From Lutjanus erythropterus (Eukaryota; Chordata; Actinopteri; Lutjaniformes; Lutjanidae): a stretch of DNA of 64,000 bases. Both the position numbers and the translations under genes were made by a program. Shown one piece after another: positions 12,458 to 31,900 of the stretch (position 1 is the stretch's first letter; each line of letters starts with the position of its first letter). Location of the stretch: positions 11,778,746 through 11,842,745 of the forward strand of contig CM034610.1 in NCBI GenBank assembly GCA_020091685.1, read 5' to 3'. The notes beneath the pieces are model-generated. The model was not told where the DNA came from, ran no database searches, and saw only the letters and a program-made list of their open reading frames with translations.

Positions 12458-13786
12458 AGCTGGGCGATATGGATCGTAGTCATATGTCGATATTTTCAGG
12501 CTATACAGCAATATATGATAACCTCTCAATATAGATAATTATCAAAAATAACATGCTGTAAATTTGTAAATAGTGAAATCATGGGATGATCTTATTAGAA
12601 CTCAACTGATGTCTTGGCCAAGTGATATTATCGGCCTGATATTGGCATAACACAGCAATACAGGGCTACATTGGTATTGGCATATAAGTTGGCCAGAGAT
12701 GTCCCAATATGAATACTTTTTCTTTTATAAGCAGCATTTAAAACTATTAAGTTTAATGTTATTTTGTAAAATATCCTGCCTCTATTACAAATCATTGGCA
12801 CAGGTGTTTGATAACCACATTTGAGGGTTCATTGTAAAAAAAATGTGTTTATGTATATTCTGTATAGGGATACGTATCATTAGAACTTATATTGATACAC
12901 CGATATATTGATAATGTTATTGATAGTACTTGCCACAGTTTGGTGCAATAGCACTATCATTTGTCCAAGATCTTGTTAGTATTTTGGATCTGACCGGTTA
13001 GGAACTGGTACCAGTTTAGTACCAGCTCTCTCAGACCCAAAAATACAGTATAGAACAGGTCCTAGATCTTATAGAATGTGATGCCTTGCTGTAGATTAGG
13101 GAATATCATCAAGTTTTTGACTAAATGCTGCAGTGTTGATTATCACAAGAATATTGTAGCAGGCTCTCTGCAGATTTCAAAAAGTTAAATTTATTCTTGT
13201 ATGACCATTGTGAATCTAATATAAAACATATTTTATGTCCATGCTGGCAAAAAAGAACAGGCACAGCTTGCATTCATGTTTATTATTGGTTCATTGTCTG
13301 TTTCGTTTTGTAGGTGTTACAGTGTGAATAAAACAGAAAAACATGGAAAAGCAGGACTGAAGTTAAATCCAACTTTTTAAAAGTAACGTTAACTTAATAA
13401 TTCAAATTTTAACACCTGTCAAAACCGTATTTAAGACATGTTAAGGCCTAAAATTCAGATTAATGGATATTTTATTCTTTTTAAGGACTTGCAGAAATCC
13501 TGTGTTGGGATGACTGCTCTGAGGGATGACTTGGTGCTTTCATAGAATATAAACACAATGAAATTTTTGATAAATAGTCATTATTAATGGTTGTTTATTT
13601 ACCAAAAATGAGTAAGAGAGTAACGACAAATAAAAGAATAGCTGTACCAGCCTGGTAAATGTAGAATGCAGCCTTTTAAAACAGGAAAAGACAACACTTA
13701 TGTCATGTCATGCTATAACGATATCCAAAATAAAAAAGAAAGATGATATGAAGTCATAATATCGATAAATTGCCCAGCCCTACCAC
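12458..13786. mobile_element. Inserted element with gctgggcgat termini in prkar1a intron 1
   Basis: The left end reads agagctgggcgatat and the right end atcgataaattgcccagccc, which are imperfect terminal inverted repeats. Both sides are flanked by cagatag (12451-12457 and 13787-13793), a probable target duplication. The interior has no intact gene and may contain nested fragments. The ends and a 7-8 bp duplication suggest a hAT-like non-autonomous element; the class is an inference. Confidence 0.55.
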
Positions 13787-14775
13787 CAGATAGTTCTAAC
13801 TAAAGGAGATTTACTAATAATATAAGGCTGTGGATCCTTGTTGTTGGGTCTTATCTGAAGTCTTAACTCTTAATTTAAACCACCTGATCCAAAAACGGTA
13901 TCATTTATCACTTAGTTATTCCTGTGATAGGTTTAGCTTAAAGCAAGCCTGCCAAGTTTCCACCATGAGTGAAGTAAGTTGCCAACCTCATCTTTGATAA
14001 CATGGCTAGTAGTAATCTCCTCTGGGCCTTGTCTGATTTGAGATGATCCGAATCCTATTATACTGATGCACATGCACGATGCACTTGCGGGGTGGATCCG
14101 GCCTGTTTGCTCCACAGGACTTTCTCGCTCATTCACTTATCTAAAATGCACATGTTGGTTGCAGCAGGGCTTTAGAGGCCTTCCTGTTTTAGACTCCACA
14201 GCTAGATCAAGCTCAGAGCTATCTGAAGAAGCTTATATCACACAGGCTGATCACATGATCGGGGATCTGTCAGGCTATTTTGCTCAGCAGTAGCAGCATT
14301 GTGACCTGAAATGTTGAAACCCCAAAGCAAGTGCATTTGTTTTTATGGTTTGTTGTGTTCCACAGTGGATTGATTCACTGGCCTTCATTTCACCATCGCT
14401 CTAAAATTAGGTCTTGTGTATGATACAGTCTGTCTGATAGAAAGCTTCATTCAGGCCGGTGAAAAACTTAAATTGTTTTGAGTAAATAACCCAAGACAGG
14501 CAGTGTGTCTGTCCTAGTTTGTTGTCTGTGGTCAGATGTGTGTGATCCCATCATATGACCAGTTTTCACTCCTGACACTCAGAAGCACTCCACAGTGCCA
14601 AAACAACACCCCACATCTCCCTGCCTTCTCACTCTGCTTCTATTTTTCTCACATTCTCACGTTTTCTGTCCGACACACAGACACACCGACTCACTCTCGT
14701 GTCGCTCTCTGGTCATCCAGTGAGTCCATGTTGCGCAGTGATGATCTGAAATTCGCTACTGTCCCCTCTCTCCAG

Positions 14776-14817
14776 CACAAAGGTTAGAGGTCACAGAGCA
14801 GGGTTGCGGTTGTCGTC
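14776..14817 (+). other. 5' UTR part of prkar1a exon 2
   Basis: A pyrimidine-rich acceptor (cccctctctccag) ends at 14775, and the sequence then runs to the ATG at 14818. The start context gtcgtcATGG has G at +4 but t at -3, so it is only moderately Kozak-like. The downstream protein aligns from its first residues with RI-alpha, which supports this start. Confidence 0.7.
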
Positions 14818-22445
<7,628 letters not shown>

Positions 22446-25105
22446 AGGGGCGTCTCTCTCTGTCTCCCCTCCACCCTCCCTCCTCCTCCTCCTCCTCCTC
22501 CTCCTCCCCTCCACCCGTCCCTGTTTTCCTCCTTTTAGACCCAGGGTCCACCAATGCAATTTGCTTTTTTTTTTTGTCACTTTCTTCTTCTTTCTGTTCG
22601 CTTTTCTCCCTTTTATTTGTTTTACACACGGAGATCATTTCGTTGTTACCGCCCGTCACGCTGAGGTGACTTTCAGCCATTCACCAGCGCTTGTACCAGC
22701 TGCTGTACGCTACCTTGTAGGCACAGTTACATCACATGTTACCTATGTTATATATGTATTTGCTGGTTATGCTTTCTTTTTTAGACTTAAAGCAGGATTG
22801 TGAGGAGATCTGAAAGTCATTTAGGGTCTCAGACTGACGAGACAGGACAATCAACCTTTACATGGCGCTTTTGGTGAATTTGTACCAGATTTCTGTTGTA
22901 GATTGAAGTAAAGAAAGGACTGCTTCTTCCCCGTTAAAGAGTTTCCTTTGTGACATCAGTTAGCCTGATTAGAAGTACAGCCCCAATTCCAAAAACGTTG
23001 TGATGTTATGGAAAACTTGAATAAAAACAGACCGCAATGATTTGCAAAAGCTTTGACATGCATTCAGTTTAATACAGAACAAAGACAAGATATTTAGTGA
23101 TGAAATTGATTAACATCGTTTCTTTGTAAATGTGTTGCTGGCATCAAATTCAGAAAAAGTGTATTTACAAAAAACTATAAAGTTTATCAGTTTCAACTTA
23201 TCTTGTGTTTGTTCTGTAGTCAGTTGAATACAGGCTGAAAATTATTTGCAAACCCTTCTTTTTTTATTTATGTTTTACACAGCGTTCTGGAATAAGGGTT
23301 GTACAGCGTAGAGCAGAATCTAGAAATCGTAGAAGGCATTGTCAGACGTTTTTAGGTTTCAGCTGTACGATGGTTGTGCTCCATTTCCTGTTTTTGGTTA
23401 CCTTTGATCGGTATGATGAGACAATGTTTTACTTAGTTTGAGAGAGCTTGTACAACTTAAGGTTTTTATTATTTTTTCGTGCAGCTACCAGGCTAGTGCC
23501 AAATGTTTAATTATTATTGTCAAGACGCGAAGATGCATAGCCGTGGAAATGCAGTGCGTGTTCTGGAGCTCCAAACAGGAAGTAGTTCTCACCCTTACTG
23601 TCCTCTTAATCAGTAGAATGACCATACAAGAACTGCCTTGACTACTCTGAGGGGAAAAAATGAAAAGAAAGGTAAAAAAAAACAAGAGTATTAAGTGTAT
23701 TTCAGTATTCAATTTTTTTAGTATATACCAAATAACTTGGTCACTCTTCTGCTATGGTTTGTAATCAAAATGTTATCATAGTATAGTTAAAATGATCATA
23801 GTTATATTATTATCATTGACTAAATGATAAACTTATGGTTTGGAGTGATGGTGATCTTAAAAAAAAAATACGTTTAACTGTCTTTTGTAAACACTTATTT
23901 TTCCATAAATTCTATTTTAGGTGTCCAGTGCCACAAAGTAAATAAATGCTTCAAACAGTATGTAATTGTATTGTGTAAAACGTCATGGGTTTTTAAAAAT
24001 AGATCAAATGGGTGGTTGCAGGTTTATTGAAGTGAAGTCTTGAAGAGGTGGTTTATGGGATTTCAGGACATCTGAAGTATTTATAAGCATCACAGGCGAG
24101 CTGACAGGCAGAGCGAGCAGATATTTATTTAAAACTAGTGTCATTGCTTATTGCCTATTGAAAAGGTGGCTGTCTTTTCATCAGAGTAGCTTGTGATCTG
24201 TTCTCTATGCTAACTTGGCATGATGTTTTTAGGCATCCAGTGATCCGGTATGAATGGAAGCGTGTATTAAAAAAAAAAAAAAAAGCGTGCCCTGCGACTG
24301 CGTGCAGAAGCAGGAACTTTTTGTCAAATATTTGGTTTGTTACTCCCTAGCTTAACTGCTTCATGACTATTTAGATGGCATAAAATGTTAAGTCTGTCTA
24401 TTATTTTCTTTTTTTTAAAAGATCTTTACCAAATCACACGATGTTGACTTCTGGATTATAGGCTTAACTCTTCATTCCTGCCTCACTGTCTGTTACCAGA
24501 AACCAGTCATGTGTCTGTTTTCTGTTGTGTCTCGTTTAGAGCACACATGTATGTTTGTTACATCCAAAAAGATTTGATTTTGGTGCCGATTGCAGGGTAG
24601 TCAGGTTAGTGCGAGGAGTTTTCGTTATGGACACGAGTGTGTTTTTCTTTACTGTTTAATTGATCATCTCCATCTGTTACCTGTCCCCTAACCCCGAGGT
24701 TATCCTGGTGGATTTGGTTGTTCATGTTCATCTTCGTCCGCAGGAAACGACTCCGTTAGGGGCGAGGGGTTCCACTCACCTTTGTCGAAAAATAATTGTT
24801 TTCATGTAAATAGCAGCATCATTGGTTTTAGTCCAAAATGTTTTTAACCACACTGCAATCGTCCCGGTTTGCCTTAGCTTACCTAACCTGGGCTTTACAG
24901 TAGTAGTCAGTCACTCCTGCTAGCCCGACCTTCAGTGAGTTTGTTAGGCCTGCAGCGTGGAGAGCTGCGGGCGATCAGAGGACCATTCTTTTTCTATTCT
25001 ACCCTGTATTCAGTTTGACCTCCTGTATGTGCAAAGATGTTTATCCTTTTGGTATAGATTGTTCCAGATGGCAGTTTAAGCAATAAAAAAGTAAAAATGA
25101 TTCAA
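22446..25105 (+). other. prkar1a 3' UTR (about 2.6 kb, inferred)
   Basis: No further splice or coding signal follows the stop at 22445. A CTC repeat (22481-22508) and T-rich tracts come first. Polyadenylation signals AATAAA occur at 23941-23946 and 25082-25087. The second, soon followed by T-rich sequence, would give a long 3' UTR like that of mammalian PRKAR1A. The end point is inferred from the signals alone. Confidence 0.5.
22978..23290 (+). mobile_element. Short Tc1/mariner-related non-autonomous element in the prkar1a 3' UTR
   Basis: The left end agccccaattccaaaaacgt and the right end tttatgttttacacagcgtt are those of the teleost element family to which the 10370-11147 relic belongs. 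The interior agtgtatttacaaaaaacta is close to aagtgtatttacaaaaaaca in that relic. The transposase region is absent, so it is an internally deleted copy now carried in the prkar1a transcript. Confidence 0.7.
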
Positions 25106-25194
25106 CTTCTTCTCAGGTTTCTTTCCTTTTTTTTTTTTTTTTTTTTTTTTCAACATGGCTGTACGTGTCATGGTGGTTGTAGTTCAGTCAAAGT

Positions 25195-25453
25195 TAAGGT
25201 CCAGTGTCTAAGATTTAGGGTGGGTGTTTTGGCAGAAATGGAATATAAGATGCATAAGTATGTTTTCTTTGGTGTTATATTCACTGAAAATATGGATTGT
25301 TGTTTTTGTTACTGTAGAATGAGCCAGCCTTTTTGTGCTTTGCATGATTTTTTCAACTATCATAAGTTCTCCTATATGCTTGGAAGAAGACCGTGTTTGT
25401 TGTCTGCAAGCTCACTGCTAGATGCTACTAAAATCTTACACACTGGTCCTCTA
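25195..25453. mobile_element. MITE-like element with aggtccagtgt ends, copy 1
   Basis: The left end aaggtccagtgtctaagatt and the right end aatcttacacactggtcct are terminal inverted repeats, enclosing ggcagaaatggaatataaga. It lies just beyond the likely prkar1a polyadenylation site. Truncated or full relatives lie at 30188, 33741 and 49923. Confidence 0.6.
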
Positions 25454-26170
25454 AAGAATAATTACAGTATTTTAACCCTGGACCCTTTTTTAAAAACATA
25501 TTTTAAATGACTAATATGTAAAAAAAAATAAAAAAAATAGATAGCCTCAGTCAGCAGGTTAGTTTGGATCCCAACTAATGATTTATAGGTGAAATACCCT
25601 CAGTGTTCAACAATGAGCACCACAGTTCAAATAGTGAGTTGGAACCACAGACAGTATACAGATAATATTAAAAACGGTCATAGCAAATTGTTTCTCCCCA
25701 CACCCTGCTCCCTGGACAAGCAACAAGTCCTACACTGTAAGCTGATCAGCTGTTTGTAACTATCAGTTGACTGTCAATGTGAAATTAAGCCCGTTGTCCT
25801 AAAAACAAAAGTCCACTGCTCTGGAAATACACACTCACACTCTGGAGTTTGCAGTGACTGCATGTCTCACTGCCTGCCGGCCTCCATTAACATATTGCTT
25901 CAATTTAATCAATATAAACATCTGCTCCTTCTAAAAAAGTATTAATAATTTCTTATGACTCTTTCTGCATTGATTTTGCTTCTATGTAAAGTGAATAAAT
26001 GTGAAACAGGCTAACAAAAATAGACATTCTGGGTCACAATCAAAATTTTAAAGGAGAACATGGTGGCTGTGATGTTGTTTGAGAAGCTAGTATTTCAACT
26101 TAGCATGTTTCCTTAATCTCCAATGACACATCGTGATCATTTTATGATTTAGTACAATAAATATGACATA
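25454..26170. other. Intergenic DNA between prkar1a and fam20a
   Basis: This AT-rich stretch has no supported gene. It includes an A-rich run near 25520 and short simple repeats. Confidence 0.4.
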
Positions 26171-26174
26171 TTTC

Positions 26175-26470
26175 TCCTTTAAAACAAAGTCACACAGTAA
26201 CACTAACAAACTAATTGATCGCGGCAGCAGTAGACCAGCAACTCCTGAGTTCTGAGAAGTGACTGGTGACCAGGAGTCTGGTGGCTTTGAAGAGAGCATT
26301 TTTACAGTAACGGCTTTAGTTCCCTCATCGAAAGGAGCTGTCTGAAACAGATGTACAGATCCTTTCCATAATGAAAGCCTGTCCGTGGAAAAAAACATGG
26401 ACGTAATGTACTTTGACAGGTATATTTGTCACCAAGTTTTATGTTGCTGTCATTTAGACCCCATAATGTG
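26175..26470. mobile_element. Half copy of the palindromic MITE-like family (copy E)
   Basis: The words agtcacacagtaacactaac, gcagcagtag, caactcctg and ctttgaagagagca correspond to the right arm of copy A (18190-18380). Only one arm is recognisable. Confidence 0.5.
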
Positions 26471-27837
26471 TATAAAAGGACCAATACTGGATTTACTCTT
26501 TAAGTTCTTTCCTCCTGTTACTGTAACTAGGCTTTTTTTTTATTAGCTTAATAGCCGTGGAGTATGTTTTCAAGACAATCTCATTAATAGAGGGTCTATA
26601 CAGAGGGTGTAAAGTTGCTCTAAAAACAGATGTAACATGACATCTGTCCACCAGGGGGAGACATGGCGCTGCTCTGAAAAGCTTTATCATAATTTGTGTT
26701 CATTCTTCCACCAAAACCTACAGAAAAAAAAGTCTATTATGTTTTAAAAACTACATTTTAAAATTTTCCATTTCTCCTTCGTAAACTGTCATTATTTTTA
26801 AACACACTTTGTCTGGTTATTAATACAATATATCATTTTGTTTTTCATTTGAGAGGATTTTTATGACAACTTAGGTCATTTTTCCATGCAGTGATATTTT
26901 CAAATAATGAGCAAAAGTTTTAAACTTAATTATAAACAACTGCACTTGGCTCTGGGAAGCACCAACATTCGCTGCTTTAAAATTGTTGCGATTAGATATT
27001 TGGAGTGGGAAAAGTTCAGTGTGTTCTTTCATTACCTAGTCTGATATTCTTTATTTTCCACAGTGGTTTTTAAATGTTTCTTCCTGTTGGTGCATTTTAA
27101 TGAGGACATACTGTATAAAAGCTGTGGTATGAAGGTGTTAACCTGTGGTAGAGAACATTCTGTGATCTTACCGCCCCTATCAGCCTGCTTTGTCAGGCAG
27201 ATGGCTGACTTTATTTAGCACAACTCGCAAATTCAAAGATCTCTTGAAAATAGTTGCGGTTATTGGTCTCTCTTTACATCACATAGAGAGCTGTAATGCA
27301 TCAGATTTGTCGGGCAAGAACAAAGAAAATAAAGACCAAAGTTGGTGTAATATAACACACATTTCACACTCGTGTTAGCTTACAGATTTCTCTGTCTCAG
27401 CCTGTTTTAGTTGACACTGACGCTGTAAGGCTTTTCAAACACTGATGAGACAGAAGGATTACAAGTCTGGAAAGCGGGGTGGAGTAAACTAAATGACTGT
27501 TTTATAGGCGTCACTTTTCTCGCACAACCAACACACACGCTTCAACTTCTTTTGAACTGCAGGTGATAACTTCAAATCAAAACTTGCAACATGCCATCAC
27601 ATAAAAATCTTTATTTTAGAATTATATCATCACATGGACATAAATCTTTCTTTCATTCGATAAACAACTGATCCAGTGCATCACAACTCTCTCCTAGGAA
27701 TGTTAACTATGGCTTCATGTATCAAAAGAAATATTCCCTGAAACTGTTGCTGCTTAGTTTTTACTCTCCCTGTGAATTTTCCTGGTAAAATCTGTCCTCA
27801 ATTGTTCCTTGAAAGGTCTTAAATTAAATGTAATAAA
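26471..27837. other. Intergenic DNA; possible fam20a 3' UTR end
   Basis: No coding exon was found. On the minus strand an AATAAA signal (complement of 27610-27615) could end the fam20a transcript, giving a 3' UTR of about 1.35 kb from the stop at 28959. This is weak evidence, because AT-rich DNA yields such hexamers by chance. Confidence 0.3.
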
Positions 27838-28615
27838 AGGATAGTGCAGATAATATGAGATACTTATCGATACTCCATGTATTACCCACACTGTTATCTG
27901 TTTAAGTATAAGGGTGGTAAAGTGATGAAAACATAAATGTAGTGTACACTTAAACTGATTTTTTTTTTTGGTGAACCTGCTTATTAAAAAATCGGTTTAA
28001 ATGTACGCTATATTTAGAATATTTTCACCACTTTGCTTTGCAGTCCTTTCTGAATAGAAACCGGCACTATAAAAGCCAAATATCGCTCTCTCCAAACTAA
28101 CCAAACGCCATCAGTGAAATCAGTGATTTTACCTCACAGAACACAGGAGCTGCAGGTCTACAGCTGCTCCAATCTGTTAGTTCGTTTCTGTTATTGCGTG
28201 ACTTTGGTGTATCCGAACTATCCCTTTAAAACACTAAAGTCACACAAAAACACCAGTAAACTAACAGATCGGGGCAGCGGTAGGCCAGAAACTCCCTGGA
28301 TCTGCACAGTAAAATGACTATGCGATATCTCGCCTGTGTAACGGTGGTTTCCTGTTGGAAAAGGCTGTCTGATGACAAAGTAAACCAGTGAATATATTCT
28401 AAAGATAGCGTACACTTAGACTTGATATGGTGGACCTTTTTTAAGTGGCCAAAATACCTTTAGTGTCCACAGCAGTACATTCCTCAGCTTTCATGCTGGT
28501 GCTCCTCTCTGATTCTCCAAACTGTGAGCAAACCAGCTGCCATCTCCTGTAGGTAATACACTGACTAAAGACAAGTACCTCATACAACCCTAAATAATCC
28601 AAACTATCCCTTAAA
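27838..28615. mobile_element. Palindromic MITE-like element, copy B (best-preserved)
   Basis: The two arms are reverse complements meeting near 28235. The left arm ends gtatccgaactatcccttta, and the right arm ends caaactatccctta near 28613. Shared words are aatgtacgctatatttagaa with gatagcgtacacttagac, and ctgctccaatctgttagttc with aaactaacagatcggggca. It is non-coding. It lies just 3' of the fam20a stop codon and may be part of its 3' UTR. Confidence 0.65.
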
Positions 28616-28958
28616 CCCCAAAGCTACACTGACAAATGTAGGTGCACATGAAAAGTGAGAGCCCTGTCATAAAATGCACCCTTGGGGGGGACTTTATAAG
28701 CATGACAGAAACAGAAGGAAATAAAGGTATGGCTCTCTCTCTGTGATAGGAATTTTAGGCCTGCAGTGATTTCATGTTCTGAACCTCCACAAAGAGATTC
28801 TGCCCTTCTCTGACAAGCCCTTCTTGGCGATTTCCCAGCGTCTTCCATTTACGACTTGTTCCTTAAATCGAAACCATCTGAGTCTTGTTCGTTCACAAGG
28901 TGACTGTGCTTCATCATGAAGTCTTGCTGCTTTCTACGAGGAGCCGTTTCGCCCTCTG

Positions 28959-31900
28959 TTACCTGACCTTTTTCGTGTCTGTGGCGACCTGAGGTTTGGC
29001 TGTGGATTTGACAAAGTCCTTGGTGATCACCTCGTCCTCGCCCAGCCTCCGGACGCAGCGCTGGACCACTCGCAGGACCTTCTGCAACCTGCGATCCAGC
29101 GCCGACAGGTGGGGCTCCGTCAGGATGGGCTGTAAAGGGTCTCCCTCCAGGGATTCCCTCATCACATCACTGAGCCTGTATTCTGCTCGGGCCAGGAGCT
29201 GGAGCCTCAGCAGTGTGGAGCGCTTTATTCTGAGGAAAGAGAGATGGGAAACTCATTTTCAACTACAACTACAACTAAATCTCAGTTTAGTCAAATCAAA
29301 ATTAAATAGAGTTTAATCAGTACGGAGATGCTTGGTTAGCCAAATTAAAATGAATGCATGAATAAATAAATAAACAGAGTGCTATCGGGACCTATTAAGT
29401 ATAAAAGAGGAGGAGATCTCCATTATAACTGCACTCTGTAACATTACACTTACATGCAGCACTGAGACAGTGGAGACAGGATGGACATCTCATCTTGAGA
29501 GTGTTTCCCAAACCTGAGCACAAGATGTGATGCAGAAATGAAACCACAACGCATCATTTCACAAAAAATAATATGTAATGTCGTGAGACATGTTTGCCTC
29601 ACCCTCTGGCATTGTCCAAGTGGAGGAGGAATCCCTCGTCCCCAAATTTGGTAAAAATCTCATAGTGGTGTCTGTCCATGTTGCCTGAAATGTAGGGCCA
29701 AACAGTTAGAAATACATATAGAGATGGTTCCTGACAGTCAGTGTTTTAGTGCATATGTGAGTAGTAGATGATGGTATTAGTTAGTGTTATAAAATACCTA
29801 TGAGGAAGTCAAAGATGGACATGTCTATGATGTTGAGGAGTCTGTTGCCTGAGTTATAGGGATACAGCTGCTTTATGGTGTCACAGAAGAACGGATTCAC
29901 TTCCCACCTTAAAAAAACACAAACATAAATGACATAAATGATATAATTCAAAAGTCTTAATCCAGAAGCTCTTTACTTTGTTTGGATGTTTTGTCTTTCT
30001 TTTGACCAGATGATTAAAACAATTTCTTTTTTTTTAAATTTACATTTGAAGCTTTGAATTTTCAGCATATTTTATTAAGGCATCACCCTAAAAAAAGAAA
30101 GAAAGAAAGAAAAAGAAAAATTCTTGAACAAAATCCTCAACTTGAATAAAGCGAGTCACTGGATTAAATGTGCAAGTTACTTTTTATTAAAGGTCCAGTG
30201 TGTAAAATTTACTGATTTTTTTTTTTTTTTAGCAGAATATGGTAGAAATGTAATATATTACTAATTTTTTCATGTTTTCATGAGTGTGTAATCACCTAAA
30301 AATAAGAAATATTGTGTTTTCATTACTTAGAATTAGCTGTTTCTATCTAAACACCCTCTGTTGATGACATCCTATATTAGAATTCTGCTTAAAACTGGTG
30401 GAAATGCAGACTGGTTTGCTAGATAGCAGCACGTCCCCAGGAATTTTGAATGGAAACGTCTCAAGAACCAGAGCTGATTTGGTAGAAAAGGGCCTTAATT
30501 TCATGAGAAACCTGCCCAGAGATTTATGGCACAAATCAAGAAGTCTGGTTCACAAATTGACTTCATACAGGTTACAAAAATAGTGGATGGTGTCGCAAAG
30601 AAAGAGAAAAAGGGAAAAATACCAAAAAAGAAAAAACCCCACCACTCTTTCTCCTCCTTTATTCTTAAGTGGAAAAAGCTTTGACTAAAGAGGTAAACAT
30701 CCAATTTGATTCAGCATCAACAGGATTTATGGGAGATCTGGTCTTTTATTTTATTTTGAAAACACTAGAATCTGACTGGAGGCCACCAACAGTCTTGACC
30801 ACAGACGGATTATAGTTAGTAAAAGACAAAAAGACAGTAAGTCATGTCAGTATTATAATACCGCAGTCTTCCCACTGAGCCACACTAGACAACATTTTAT
30901 CAAGGATTATTCTAGAAAATACAAACTTTGAGGTCTTACTCTTCTCGTCCGGTGAAGGTGTAGGAGCGTATCCAGGGGTTGGGGATGGAGATGCGGGGGG
31001 CGATGCTGAGGCCGGGCAGGTACGCAGACAGGGAGCCCTCCAGCAGGTCGGGGCCGCCGCACACCGCGTACTCCGTCTTACACACGTACAGACACTTGGC
31101 GAAGAAACACGTGTTGTTTGCTGTCGGGGAAGCAGAGCAAAATGGTGGAATACAAAATGAGATTCCTGCTCACATACAATTACATGGTTTTTGATCAGCT
31201 CTGCCTTTCCCGCCAACTCCGCACTGTGTCACCAGCCAGAAAAACATCAAGCCAGAACCAAAATAACTCAGGGATAGGCTTAAGTTCATACTGATGTGCT
31301 TTTTTTTTTAACAAGAATATGGGAATATGCTGTAGGTATTAAAGTGTCACTATAAATCAGATACTGGCCACGTAATTTTGTCATGAAATACGGAATAAAC
31401 AAGTCACCATGTTTCTGAGCAAGGCCTTAATGCTGTTTCACCCCTGTCAGGAATAAAAACACCAGCATAGAGACTTAAATAAGGAATAAAGTCCTTTCTG
31501 TTAATATTCTTGAACCACTTCTAGTAGAATATATGGTCTCAAACATGGACACTCTTTTTTAAAATATTTTTGGGTGCTTTCATTCGATAGCACAGCTGAA
31601 GAGAGAGCGGGAAAGGGGAAGAGAGAGTGGGGGGAACAGCGTGCAGCAGAAGGCCACATGCGAGAGTCCAACCCACAGCCGCAGCAGACGACTCACATGA
31701 AGCAAATACAGTAACATTTTGGGGACTACACTTATTCGCTTTAATAGCTTTCGCTTCGTTAAATGCATAGATTGATACCACTCTCATATCTGTCTGTTAA
31801 ATATGAAGCTAATGGTTACAGCCAGGAGACCGTTAGTTTAACAGAGCTGTCTAAAAGTTAAAAAATCCTCTTACTTACACCTCTAAAGCTCCCCAACAAA

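Noticed and set aside
25097-25510. A 137-codon plus-strand frame after prkar1a
   Set aside because: Most of it lies inside an inverted-repeat element and a poly-T run, and there is no domain or splice support.
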